DNA of 52,564 nucleotides, taken from QHWK01 sp035315685. Lineage in GTDB: Bacteria; Acidobacteriota; Vicinamibacteria; Vicinamibacterales; CAVVIG01. The translations under genes were made by a program, and so were the position numbers. Shown here piece by piece: positions 33,284 through 42,528 of the stretch; position 1 is the first letter of the stretch, and each line of letters begins with the position of its first letter. The notes beneath the pieces are model-generated. The model ran no database searches. It had not been told where the DNA came from and saw nothing but the letters and a program-made list of their open reading frames with translations. The stretch lies in contig DATFXR010000152.1 in assembly GCA_035315685.1 (NCBI GenBank), positions 1-52,564 of the forward strand. Direction: 5' to 3'.

Positions 33284-35112
33284 GCCTCCGCGTCGCAGGT
33301 TGGTTTGTGGCGACGCTGCCCGTGCTGGCGTTGGCGGCCGGCGATCAGCTACAGCGCGCCGTCGATAACGGCGTGGCCGTCGAGTTTGCATCGGCACCCG
33401 TTCAGCCACGCGACGGTGATCCACTGACGATCGCCTTCACGATCCGCGACGCCGCCACGGAAGCGCCGATAGCAGGCGTCCGTCCCGCGGCGTGGATCGA
33501 GCGGCGCGCCGGCGAGCAACCCGCGTCGGGCCGCGACTGCACCCGCAGGGCGGCGACGCTGCTCGGCGGCAGCCTCACGACGCGTCCGGTCGCGGACCTC
33601 AACGAATACTACGTCCTCGCGTTGAACGACGACGCATCGATCAACGTCGTCGATCCGCGGTTCGGCTTCGGCGGCTCGCAGCTGCTCGCCATGATTGCGC
33701 TCGAAAGCCGCGGCGAGGACTGGGTGCTTTCCCGCGACGGGTCGACGCTGTTCGTCTCGATGCCGTCCGCTGGATCGGTCGCGGCCGCCGACACCGTCTC
33801 CTGGAAGGTCCGGCGGAATATCGCTGCCGGTTCGCATCCCGGCCGCCTCGCGCTCCAGCCTGACGGCGCGCGGCTCTGGGTGCTGAGCGACGACGCGGTA
33901 CGGGCAATCGACCCGCGGTCGCTCGACGTCGTCGCCACCATCGCCGCGCCTGGCGCGAGCGCGCTGACGGTGACGAGCGATTCGCGATTCGTCGTCGTGG
34001 CGGACGCGTCATCGCTGATCGTCGCCGACGCGCGGGAGAACGGCTCGCGCGCGCGCGTGCCGCTCGACTTTGCGCCTCGCACGCTCGCCTTCTCGGCGGG
34101 CGCCCAGCTCGCGTACGCCGGCGACGCGGCGACCGGCGCCGTCGCGGCCGTCGACGTCACGAGCCGCGCCGTCGTCGCGCATCTCGATGCGGAACCGGGC
34201 TTCACACAGCTCCGCTTTGCGCCGGCCGGGCGCTACGGGTTCCTTCCGAACCCGGCCAAGAACATCGTCCAGGTCTTCGACACGGCAACCAACCGGATCG
34301 TCCGGAGCGCAGAAGTCAGCGACGGCCCGGATCAGGTCACCTTTTCCGACCGGCTCGCCTACATCCGCCGCCGCGGCAGCGACACCATCCTGATGATGCC
34401 GCTCGATCAGCTGACGAACGAGACAGCGAGCGTGTCGCTCGCCGACTTCACAGGCGGCGAACACGCGATGGGTGCCGGCCGCTCGAGCGCGCTCGCCGAT
34501 TCGATCGTCGGCGCACCAGACGGGCTCGCCGTACTCGTCGCCAATCCGGGCGATCGCGCGATCTACTACTACAAGGAAGGCATGGCCGCGCCGATGGGCG
34601 GCTTCAACAACTACTCGCGCGAACCGCGCGCGGTGCTGGTTATCGACCGAAGCCTGCGCGAGCACCCCGGCGGCGTCTACGCGACGACGGCCACGATCGA
34701 CGAGGCGGGCCGATACGAAGTCGTCTTCCTGCTCGATTCCCCTCGCGTCGTCAGCTGCTTCAGCCTCGACGTGGCCGCGCGCCCGGAAACGCTGGCGAAG
34801 CGCGCGCCGGAGATCACCGTCGCGCCGCTCGGCTTCCCGCGGAGCGTGAAGGCCGGCGTCACGACACAGCTCCAGTTCCGTCTGTCGGACGCGGGAACAG
34901 AACGGCCACTCGTCGCAGACGATGTCGAGGTGCTGGCCATGCTGGCGCCCGGTATCTGGCAGCAGCGCACGACGGCGCGCGTCGTCGACCGCGGCGTGTA
35001 TGAGGTCTCGGTGAGCCCTCCCAGCGAGGGCATTTATTACCTCTGGGTGACGTCCTCGTCTGCCCGGCTGCCGCTCAACAACCGGCAGTTTCTGACGCTC
35101 AGAGTCGAATGA
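33280..35112 (+). CDS. Exported YncE-like beta-propeller protein
   Basis: A 610-aa protein with a signal peptide, an N-terminal Ig-like/YtkA-like domain (about 30-100) and a seven-bladed YVTN-type propeller (about 115-460: VVDPRFGFGG, TLFVSMPSAGSVAAADT, LWVLSDDAVRAIDPRSLDV, IVQVFDTATNRIVRSAEV). A final FixH/YtkA-like beta domain (about 520-605) ends in YYLWVTSSSARLP. There is no haem or PQQ motif. Its ATG overlaps the oxidase stop (ATGA), and its own stop overlaps the next start the same way. It may be a partner or scaffold for the multicopper oxidase; no enzymatic residues are recognised. Confidence 0.78.
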   Translation: MSLRVAGWFVATLPVLALAAGDQLQRAVDNGVAVEFASAPVQPRDGDPLTIAFTIRDAATEAPIAGVRPAAWIERRAGEQPASGRDCTRRAATLLGGSLTTRPVADLNEYYVLALNDDASINVVDPRFGFGGSQLLAMIALESRGEDWVLSRDGSTLFVSMPSAGSVAAADTVSWKVRRNIAAGSHPGRLALQPDGARLWVLSDDAVRAIDPRSLDVVATIAAPGASALTVTSDSRFVVVADASSLIVADARENGSRARVPLDFAPRTLAFSAGAQLAYAGDAATGAVAAVDVTSRAVVAHLDAEPGFTQLRFAPAGRYGFLPNPAKNIVQVFDTATNRIVRSAEVSDGPDQVTFSDRLAYIRRRGSDTILMMPLDQLTNETASVSLADFTGGEHAMGAGRSSALADSIVGAPDGLAVLVANPGDRAIYYYKEGMAAPMGGFNNYSREPRAVLVIDRSLREHPGGVYATTATIDEAGRYEVVFLLDSPRVVSCFSLDVAARPETLAKRAPEITVAPLGFPRSVKAGVTTQLQFRLSDAGTERPLVADDVEVLAMLAPGIWQQRTTARVVDRGVYEVSVSPPSEGIYYLWVTSSSARLPLNNRQFLTLRVE

Positions 35113-38100
35113 AGCCAACGAAGAAGAACGGCCGCAAGGAAGGTCGCGCACGCGAATCAGGCGCGAAGAAACGCGCGGAGAGCGAGGACAGCGTCATGAC
35201 GACTCCATCCGATCACCCGGCATCAGCCCGGGCGTTCGATCCGGCTGACATTGCGTATTGCCGCATCCACCCGGGACTCGGCATCGCCCGTATCGGCGAC
35301 AGCGAGGACCAGTTCTTCATCGGGCCCGAGTCGCCAGGTCATATGGCGCATCCGGTCGGCGGATTCAAGGACTCGCACGGCCGGATCAAGCGGCAGGCTG
35401 CGCGGTTCCGCGTCTACGCCTACAACGCTGCCGGTGAACCAATCGCGGAACTGACCGCGGATCGTGCCGAGATCAAATGGTCGGTGCAGCTCGCGAACAA
35501 GAAAGCGGGCTTCGAGATGTTCCTCGGCCGCTACTGGGAGTATCAGTATCCCGAGGTCAAGGCGTACTCCGACGAACACTTCGACGGCCGCGCACCGCTT
35601 CGCAATCAAGAGATCAGCGACCCCGATCAGCGGCGCCGCTTTCTCGAGATTCGTCCCGAGCCGCGGTCGATCATGGGGGCCAACGAACACGGCGAGCAGT
35701 ACCAGATGACGGGCACCTTCGGCCCGCTTCCCTACACGGTCGTCAGCGCGAACACGCGCGATGCAATCAACGGCAGCCGCAGCGGCTTCCTGAACGTGCC
35801 GTTCGTCGATCCAGGAAACGCGGACGCCACCGAGCAGTTCAGGGAGACGGCGAAGAAGTACCACTGGAAGCCGGGCGTGCTGCAGCAGCCGGTCGCCGAA
35901 TCGCCGGCCGTGGAAGTGTACCTGGGCGAGCTGCGCACCGACGCGCACGGCCGCCTGCTCGTGCTCGGCGGGCGCGGCGTCTCACGGAGCGTGGTCCCGG
36001 AGAATCCGATCGGCTACCTGAACGGCGACATGTATTTTGCCAGCAACGACTACTGGCACGACGACACGAGCGACGGCCGCGTCTCGGCCGACGTGACGCT
36101 GAAGGACGGCCGCAACATCGAGGTCCGCGACCAATCGTGGGTGGTGGTTGCGCCGCCCAAGTTCGCGCCACATGCCGAGCCGCTCACCACGCTGTGGGAC
36201 ACATCGCTGCAAGCCGTCGACGTGAAGGAGTCGGCGCCGCCGCGGGCGGCGATCTCGTTCCTCGAAGACATCTATCCGGTGCTGCGGCGGCTGAGCGAGT
36301 ACCAGTGGTTCAACCAGTTCGCGCTCATGCAGCACGGCACCGGGAAGGTCTTCGATCCGATGAGCGAGCCGCTCTTCGATCAGCTGCATCAGAAGGATCC
36401 GAATCCCGCGTTCGCTGACGCGCGCCAGCACGTGTTCAGCCGCCTGCGCAAGCCGCTGCCGGTGCTGCAGGCCGAGCATCCCAATCTGCCGCTGCCAAAG
36501 CTGATCACCTCGAGCGACGCGACCGCGTGGGCCGGCATGCACTTCATGCCGCAGATGTGGGGCGACGGCGGCGACGGTCTCGATCCGGTTGCTCCAATCC
36601 AGGGGAGCCCCGGTAACGAATCGAACCCGGGCCTCGGCATTCCCGGCGGAACGTATGTCACGTGGGCGACGCTGACGCCGCGGCAGTACGACGCGATGCG
36701 CCGCTGGGCGGCCGGTGACTTCGTCGATGACTGGCCGCACGGCACGAATCCGGCGAAGCCGCCGCGCAAGCCGCGCATCGGCGTGATGCCGGTCGCGCAG
36801 CAACCGGCGGCGCTCGACCGCGCAGCACTCGAGCCATGCGTCGGCGCGCCGTTCTATCCGGGCATCGAGATCACCTACATCGCCGAGGACCCGGCGTTGT
36901 GGGCCAGCGTCGGCCGCCTCGACTGGCGGCGGCTCGAGCCGGGCGACATCACCCGTTACATGGCGCTGCCGTGGCAGGCCGATTTCTCCGAGTGCAATCA
37001 CCGCTGGTGGCCGCCGGCCCGGCCCGACGACATCGTGAGCCAGGAGCAGTACGAGCAGGTGGTGAAGTTCTACGACCAGGCGCTCGACGGTCCGCTGGCG
37101 GCGGCGCTGGCGGCGCGCGTCGAGTGGGCGCGCGGCATTCCGCAGGACTCGCCGGACCTCGACAACGGCATGATCAGGCACTGGAGCGAGTTCGGCTTCG
37201 TCGTGCCGCGCGAAGGGCCCGACGAGCAGATCGTCTATGTCGAGGAGGCACGCGATCGCTACGCCGGCACCTCGCTGCGCGACGCCTTCTACTACCTCAT
37301 GAACATCGGCGCCCACAGCGACTTCCTGCCGCACGCCAGGAAGATGGTGGACGAGTTCCTCGCGCAGGCGCGGCTCAATGAGAAGGATCCGGAAGTGGCG
37401 AGCCAGCAGGGGACTGGCTGGAGCCCGTTCCGCTACACACCGGAAGCCTTCGACGCGCGGATGGAGATGATCTACAGCCAGTACGTCACGCAGAACGCCC
37501 AGGCCGCCGGCGGCGCGAGCGGCTACCTCGAAAGCGTCACGCGCGAGCAGGCGGCGTACCGACTGTTGCAGATGGCGCCGTTCAATCAGCTCGACGGCGC
37601 CTGGATCCGCGGCGCCGCGCCGCCCGGCACGGTCGACGAGGTGCGCAACCTGCTCTTCTCGGTCTACATGGACGAGCTGGGCGACGCGATCGTCTCGCGC
37701 AACCACGCGAACATCTACACCGACACGCTGCGCGGCCTGAACATCTACCTGCCGGACATCAACAGCCGCGACTACGCATACGATCCCCGCTTCCTCGACT
37801 CGGCGTTCGTCGAGCCGGTCTTCCTGCTCGCCATCTCGTCCTTCACCGAGGAGTACCTGCCCGAGATCATCGGCATGACGCTGTATCTCGAGTGGTCGTC
37901 AATCGTCCTGAAGGGCACGGTCGCCGAGCTCGAGTCGTTCGGGATCGATCCGGCGTACTACCGGCTGCACGTCGGCATCGACAACGCGTCGGTCGGCCAC
38001 GGCGCGCTCGCCAAGAAAGCGGTCGCGCTCTACCTGGACAACATCCAGCGTCAGGGCGGCGAGGAGGCGATGCAGCAGATGTGGAGCCGCATCTGGGACG

Positions 38101-39086
38101 GCTACGTGGCGTTCGGCACGCTCGGCACGCTCGGGCAGGACATCGCTGATCACTTCGCGCAGCAGCCGTCGCTCTCCGATCAGATGCAGGCGATGATCGA
38201 GAGCAAGGCGCAGTACGCGCGGCAGAATCACGGCACCAAGATGCTCGGGCCGAACTTCCTCAACGACTGGTTCGACGATCCGGCCGGCCTCCTCGACGCG
38301 CTGGTCGACGGCGGCTTCATCGTGCCCGGCAAGCCGGACGAGAGCCCGATCTTCGATCTCATGTCGTTCACCGGCCCGATGTTCCACGTCTTCACCGACG
38401 ACGAACAGCACCTCTGGCACGACTACATCGCGTCGCTCGTGCCGGGCAAGCCGCTGCCGAAGTTCGACCTCGAAAGGGCGATGCGCTACGTCATCAATGT
38501 GCTGCGCCAGAGGCAGTCGGGGACGACCGGACATCAGCCGCTGCTCGTCGGCGTCGATCCAACGACCAGCAACGAGGTGACGAAGCCAATCGCGTGGTGG
38601 TTCGCCCACGCGTTCGGAACGCAGGAGGACAATGACTATGCGCTGCTCGGCGCGTTGCGGAATCCGGTGAACGGCTGGATCGTGCCTGGCGACGCGTCGA
38701 CGAGCCCGCTCATCACACAGCTCCTCGCTGGAAACGGCGACATGGCACAGGCATTCCGCGATTTCGTGCCGGAAGAAGTGGCCAGCGATGCGCCGACGCC
38801 GGGACCCTACACGTTCAAGCAGGTGCTGGCGATGTGGACCGATGCCGGGTGTCCGATTCGCGGCGTCGTCGAGCCGAGCGCGGCAGCGCGGAAACCCGCT
38901 CCGGCAAAGGCGCGCCGACCGGTGATCGCGGCCGAACGTCTGGCGGTCGCCGGCGCCGCGGTCCCGCCCGGCGTCCTCGCCGATGCGCTCGCCGCGGCGC
39001 GGTCGATCGCGCCCCCCGCAGCGGCCGCGAAACCGGCGGTCAGGAAGCCCGGCCGACGCATTTACGGGATGGGGCGTCCGCACTGA
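35109..39086 (+). CDS. LodA-like CTQ oxidase fused to a haem-oxygenase-like diiron domain
   Basis: A 1,325-aa protein with two enzyme modules. Residues about 36-715 are LodA/GoxA-like: IHPGLGIARIGDSEDQFFIGPE, the late CVGAPFYPGIEITYI, and the quinone site Asp625-x3-Cys629 with Trp633/634 (WQADFSECNHRWWPPARPDD). In Marinomonas LodA, from memory, Asp512, Cys516 and Trp581 make cysteine tryptophylquinone. Residues about 790-1,100 resemble HDO (iron-containing redox) enzymes: FNQLDGAWIRGA, DELGDAIVSRNH (Glu856, His866), TEEYLPEIIG (Glu914-919) and HVGIDNASVGH (His954, Asp958, His964). No signal peptide; the N-terminus is Lys-rich. ATG 35109 overlaps the previous stop; an in-frame ATG at 35196 is an alternative. 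LodA alone is about 730 aa. Confidence 0.8.
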   Translation: MKPTKKNGRKEGRARESGAKKRAESEDSVMTTPSDHPASARAFDPADIAYCRIHPGLGIARIGDSEDQFFIGPESPGHMAHPVGGFKDSHGRIKRQAARFRVYAYNAAGEPIAELTADRAEIKWSVQLANKKAGFEMFLGRYWEYQYPEVKAYSDEHFDGRAPLRNQEISDPDQRRRFLEIRPEPRSIMGANEHGEQYQMTGTFGPLPYTVVSANTRDAINGSRSGFLNVPFVDPGNADATEQFRETAKKYHWKPGVLQQPVAESPAVEVYLGELRTDAHGRLLVLGGRGVSRSVVPENPIGYLNGDMYFASNDYWHDDTSDGRVSADVTLKDGRNIEVRDQSWVVVAPPKFAPHAEPLTTLWDTSLQAVDVKESAPPRAAISFLEDIYPVLRRLSEYQWFNQFALMQHGTGKVFDPMSEPLFDQLHQKDPNPAFADARQHVFSRLRKPLPVLQAEHPNLPLPKLITSSDATAWAGMHFMPQMWGDGGDGLDPVAPIQGSPGNESNPGLGIPGGTYVTWATLTPRQYDAMRRWAAGDFVDDWPHGTNPAKPPRKPRIGVMPVAQQPAALDRAALEPCVGAPFYPGIEITYIAEDPALWASVGRLDWRRLEPGDITRYMALPWQADFSECNHRWWPPARPDDIVSQEQYEQVVKFYDQALDGPLAAALAARVEWARGIPQDSPDLDNGMIRHWSEFGFVVPREGPDEQIVYVEEARDRYAGTSLRDAFYYLMNIGAHSDFLPHARKMVDEFLAQARLNEKDPEVASQQGTGWSPFRYTPEAFDARMEMIYSQYVTQNAQAAGGASGYLESVTREQAAYRLLQMAPFNQLDGAWIRGAAPPGTVDEVRNLLFSVYMDELGDAIVSRNHANIYTDTLRGLNIYLPDINSRDYAYDPRFLDSAFVEPVFLLAISSFTEEYLPEIIGMTLYLEWSSIVLKGTVAELESFGIDPAYYRLHVGIDNASVGHGALAKKAVALYLDNIQRQGGEEAMQQMWSRIWDGYVAFGTLGTLGQDIADHFAQQPSLSDQMQAMIESKAQYARQNHGTKMLGPNFLNDWFDDPAGLLDALVDGGFIVPGKPDESPIFDLMSFTGPMFHVFTDDEQHLWHDYIASLVPGKPLPKFDLERAMRYVINVLRQRQSGTTGHQPLLVGVDPTTSNEVTKPIAWWFAHAFGTQEDNDYALLGALRNPVNGWIVPGDASTSPLITQLLAGNGDMAQAFRDFVPEEVASDAPTPGPYTFKQVLAMWTDAGCPIRGVVEPSAAARKPAPAKARRPVIAAERLAVAGAAVPPGVLADALAAARSIAPPAAAAKPAVRKPGRRIYGMGRPH

Positions 39087-40222
39087 TGATCGGATCCGCC
39101 ACACGCGTCTTCGACGCGGTCGTCGTCGGCGGCGGGCCGGCCGGCGCCGCGACGGCGATCGCGCTCGGCCAACGCGGTCTCTCGGCCGCGATCGTCGAGC
39201 GCGCGGCCGAACCGGTCGCGCGCGTCGGCGAGACGCTGCCGCCCGACGTGCGCCGCTCGCTCGAGGCGCTCGGGGTGTGGGACGCCTTCGCGGCCGACGA
39301 TCACGATCCGGCGATCGGCAACCGCTCGTACTGGGGCACGAGCGACGCGGGCGATCTGCATTTCATCGCCACGCCGTACGGCAGCGGATGGCACATCGAT
39401 CGGCGCCGCTTCGAGCAGATGTTGCTGGCGATGGCTCGGTCGCGCGGGGTCGTGGTGCTCCCCGGCCGACAGCTGCACGCCGTCTCCGGCGATCGCCACG
39501 GCTGGAGGGTGCGCATCCCTGAGGCGCTGAACGCACGATTTCTCGTCGACGCAACCGGCCGTGCTTCGGCGGTGGCGCGCCTCTGCGGCGTCCATCGCCT
39601 GTCGATCGATCAACTGGTCGGGGCGACATTGTTTCTCGAGCGGCTCGATCGATCGGCCGGGGGACGCGCCGATCCTCACGGCCAGTTCACGATGATCGAA
39701 GCGACACCCGACGGCTGGTGGTACTCGGCGCCGCTGCCGCAGCGGCGCCTGGTCGTCGCCTGCATGACCGATGCGGACCTCGCCGCACGCGCGTCGCTGC
39801 GAGGGACCGACGGCTGGCTGTCGGAGGCATGCCGCACACGGGCGACCAGAGATCGCATGTCAGCGTTCGTCGTTCGCGGCACGCCCCGTCTCGCTTCGGC
39901 GAACACGTCGCGCCTGGCATCGGTCGTCGGACCGTCGTGGCTCGCAGTCGGCGATGCTGCGGTGTCATTCGATCCGCTGTCGTCACAGGGGATCGTCACC
40001 GCGCTCGAGTGCGCGATCGATGCCGCTGCCGCGATCGCCGGGCATCTGTCCGGCGACAGCGCAGCACTGTCTCAGTACGCACTTCGGATCACCGATCGCT
40101 ACCGCCGGTATCTCGTCGAGCGGGCGCAGTACTACGGGATGGAGCGCCGGTGGCCCGGGTCGCCATTCTGGCGGCGTCGCCAGGCGCACCGTGAATTCCT
40201 TCATCATGCAGCCGCGTCGTAG
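39086..40222 (+). CDS. LodB-like FAD-dependent maturation protein
   Basis: A 378-aa flavoprotein of the tryptophan-halogenase/GR2 fold. The FAD motif GGGPAG (15-20) is followed by RVGETLPPDVRRSLEALGVW and by the family signature DGWWYSAPLPQRRLV, and the second FAD motif WLAVGDAAVSFDPLSSQGI is present. LodB proteins are required to form the tryptophylquinone of the adjacent LodA, probably by hydroxylating the tryptophan; that is the likely job here. The halogenase Lys motif is not apparent. ATG 39086 overlaps the LodA-HDO stop by one base (TGATG), and the stop overlaps the next gene. Confidence 0.85.
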   Translation: MIGSATRVFDAVVVGGGPAGAATAIALGQRGLSAAIVERAAEPVARVGETLPPDVRRSLEALGVWDAFAADDHDPAIGNRSYWGTSDAGDLHFIATPYGSGWHIDRRRFEQMLLAMARSRGVVVLPGRQLHAVSGDRHGWRVRIPEALNARFLVDATGRASAVARLCGVHRLSIDQLVGATLFLERLDRSAGGRADPHGQFTMIEATPDGWWYSAPLPQRRLVVACMTDADLAARASLRGTDGWLSEACRTRATRDRMSAFVVRGTPRLASANTSRLASVVGPSWLAVGDAAVSFDPLSSQGIVTALECAIDAAAAIAGHLSGDSAALSQYALRITDRYRRYLVERAQYYGMERRWPGSPFWRRRQAHREFLHHAAAS

Positions 40223-40766
40223 AGCCCGTTGCGTCGCGATCGTGCTGGCGCTGCTGCTCACCGTCACTGCGACCGCCGCCGATCGGCTGCGCATCCCTGA
40301 TGTCGTGCTGACGGACGAAAACGGGCGCCAGATCCGCGTGTACGACGACCTCGTCAAGGATCGCGTTGTGGCGATGAATTTCATCTTCACGACCTGTCCG
40401 ACGATCTGCCAGCCGATGAGCGCGACGTTCTCACAGCTGGAGTCGATGCTCGGCTCGCGGCCGGTGCGGCTCGTGTCGGTCAGCGTGGATCCGGGCACCG
40501 ACACGCCGCAGCGGCTCGCCGAGTGGAAAGCCCGCTTTCACGGCGGGCGCTCGTGGACCCTGTTGACCGGCCCGTTGCCCGAGATCGATCGGCTGCGCAA
40601 GGCGCTCGGCGTCTACACTCCCGACCGCTTCAGCCACAGCCCGACCACCGTGGTCATAGACGACTCGATCGGTCGATCGACGCGCATCAGCGGACTCGCG
40701 CCGGCGCGCGCCATCATGGGGGCGATCGACTCGCTGTCGGGCGGGTCGCCGAAATCAGTGCGATGA
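40206..40766 (+). CDS. SCO1/SenC-family copper chaperone, first copy
   Basis: A 186-aa exported thioredoxin-fold protein. The copper ligands are Cys64 and Cys68 (TTCPTICQPM, CxxxC) and His144 (RFSHSPTTVV), the complete SCO set. A signal peptide covers about residues 1-25. The start lies 17 bases inside the LodB gene; ATG 40206 is the first suitable start. SCO proteins deliver Cu to CuA of cytochrome oxidase; here no oxidase subunit is adjacent, so the multicopper oxidase of the same operon is the more likely client. Confidence 0.87.
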   Translation: MQPRRRARCVAIVLALLLTVTATAADRLRIPDVVLTDENGRQIRVYDDLVKDRVVAMNFIFTTCPTICQPMSATFSQLESMLGSRPVRLVSVSVDPGTDTPQRLAEWKARFHGGRSWTLLTGPLPEIDRLRKALGVYTPDRFSHSPTTVVIDDSIGRSTRISGLAPARAIMGAIDSLSGGSPKSVR

Positions 40767-41314
40767 AATGGCTTCTGGCGACTGCGTTCGCTCTTGCGCT
40801 GCCACTGGCCGGCGTGCAGCAGCCGGGCGCAGCAACCTACTTCAAGGGGCTGTCGCTCAGCGATCAGGACGGCCGTCGGGTGGATCTCTACACCGACGTC
40901 ATCGAGGGCCATGTCGTCCTCATCCACACGTTCTTCACGAGTTGCGAAGGGAGCTGTCCGATCCTGATTGGCAGCCTCTCGTCCCTGCAGACGCGCTTCG
41001 CCGCCGACCTCGGTCATCGACTCCGCTTCGTGTCCATCACCGTCGATCCGCGGAACGACACGCCGCAGAAGCTGCGCGCCTACGCCGAACGCACGAAAGC
41101 GAGGAACGGCTGGTTGTTCCTCACTGGAACGCAACTGGAGATCGACACGGCGTTGACGCGGCTCGGGCAGTACGTCAAGTCTCCCGACGCGCACAGCAAC
41201 GTGATGATCGTCGGCAACGAGCCGACCGGACTCTGGAAGAAGGTATTCGGGCTGTCGAGCGCGCGGGCGGTCGGTGACGCGGTCGACAGCGTGCTCAACG
41301 ATCGCGCCCCGTGA
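40763..41314 (+). CDS. SCO1/SenC-family copper chaperone, second copy
   Basis: A 183-aa exported SCO protein directly after the first, with an ATGA overlap. The copper ligands are Cys61 and Cys65 (SCEGSCPILIG) and His144 (DAHSNVMIV). The signal peptide is about residues 1-19. The two copies are clearly diverged (CPTIC against CEGSC), so they are not a recent duplication. One may insert copper and the other act as a thiol reductant, as proposed for paired SCO/PCuAC systems; this is inference. Confidence 0.86.
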   Translation: MKWLLATAFALALPLAGVQQPGAATYFKGLSLSDQDGRRVDLYTDVIEGHVVLIHTFFTSCEGSCPILIGSLSSLQTRFAADLGHRLRFVSITVDPRNDTPQKLRAYAERTKARNGWLFLTGTQLEIDTALTRLGQYVKSPDAHSNVMIVGNEPTGLWKKVFGLSSARAVGDAVDSVLNDRAP

Positions 41315-42528
41315 TCGCGCTCCTGCTTGCGGTACTGCTGTCGCCGGCGGAGACACGCGGCCGGCAGATCTTCATGATGGGTACGAGCGCATCAGGTCGT
41401 GAGGTGACGCCGGTGTTCGCCGGCGGTCCGAGCCCGGCGCCGATGGCGTGCGCCACCTGTCATGGCCGCGACGGTCGCGGGCGGACCGAAGGGGGCGTCC
41501 GGTCGGCAAATCTCGAGTGGGGCGCGTTGACGCGCGCATCGGCCGTGCGGCCGGCCTACGACGAAACCCGACTGCGGCGCGCGATCACGTTGGGCGTCGA
41601 CCCGGCCGGACGACACCTCGATCCGGCCATGCCGCGGTATCGGCTGTGGCGCGACGACGCCGACGATCTCGTCGCGTGGCTGCGTCGTCTCGGCACGCTC
41701 GGCGAGCCGGGGATCAGCGATATGGCGTTGCGCCTGCGCGTGGCCGGCGCCATGTCGCGCGTATTTCAGGCGTGGGCCGACGACGTGAATGCACGCGGCG
41801 GCATCTACGCTCGCCGGATCGAGCTCGCTGCCGATGACAACTCGTTCGCCATCCTCGGCGATCCGGACGACGCGTTGACCGGCCTCGCGGTCGCGGACGA
41901 GGTGCCTGTCCTGCGCGCCGGAACACTCGGCGCGCTCGAGGGTCCGTGGGTGTTCGAGCTCGGGCCGGCCGCGATCGACGAAATGAAGATTCTGCTCGAC
42001 GTGGCGGCTGCGAACGGTGCGATGCCGGTCGCGATCCCGGCCGGTCGGTTTGCTGATCTCTGTCTCGCCCCGCGCTGCGTGCGCGTCGACGACGTCGCTG
42101 CCGCGCGCGCAGCGCTCGTCCTCGATGGAAAGGCGATGCCGCAGTCAGGACGCGTCGCGCTCGTTCCGTCTGCCATCGCCGGCGACGCGCTGTCGCACGC
42201 GACGGGCGATGCCTACGTGGCGGCGCGAATCCTCCCGGGTGACATCGATCGGGAAGCGGCGAGCCGGTATCAGCTCGGCAGCGACCGCCTCGTCGATCAA
42301 TGGTCGGCGCTGGCGGTCGCGCGACTCGCCGAGCGCGCGCTCGTGAAGGCGGGACGCGCCCTCACGCGGGAGGCATTCGTGCGGGCGCTCGAGTCGGAGC
42401 GTGAGTCGCCGACGGGATTCTCGCCGCCGGTCACGTTCGACATCAACCGGCACCACGGGATCGGCACGGTGCGCATCCTCCGCTTCGACTATCGGAGCCG
42501 ACGGCTGATCGAAGTCGAGCGCCGCTGA
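41311..42528 (+). CDS. Cytochrome c domain fused to a periplasmic-binding-protein fold
   Basis: A 405-aa exported protein starting at GTG 41311, which overlaps the SCO stop (GTGA). A short signal peptide is followed by one c-type haem site, Cys47-Cys50-His51 (CATCHGRDGRG), in a domain of about residues 17-130 (axial Met likely in LDPAMPRYRLW). From about residue 140 a ligand-binding family 6-type PBP follows (VFQAWADDVNARGGIYARRIELAADDN), ending FDINRHHGIGTVRILRFD. It probably passes electrons from an oxidase while binding a small ligand. The last 0.38 kb are overlapped by an antisense frame. Confidence 0.82.
   Translation: MIALLLAVLLSPAETRGRQIFMMGTSASGREVTPVFAGGPSPAPMACATCHGRDGRGRTEGGVRSANLEWGALTRASAVRPAYDETRLRRAITLGVDPAGRHLDPAMPRYRLWRDDADDLVAWLRRLGTLGEPGISDMALRLRVAGAMSRVFQAWADDVNARGGIYARRIELAADDNSFAILGDPDDALTGLAVADEVPVLRAGTLGALEGPWVFELGPAAIDEMKILLDVAAANGAMPVAIPAGRFADLCLAPRCVRVDDVAAARAALVLDGKAMPQSGRVALVPSAIAGDALSHATGDAYVAARILPGDIDREAASRYQLGSDRLVDQWSALAVARLAERALVKAGRALTREAFVRALESERESPTGFSPPVTFDINRHHGIGTVRILRFDYRSRRLIEVERR

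Noticed and set aside
38834..39085. LodB start upstream at 38834
   Set aside because: That part lies inside LodA-HDO in another frame and is Arg-rich; ATG 39086 starts right before the FAD motif and overlaps the stop in the usual way.
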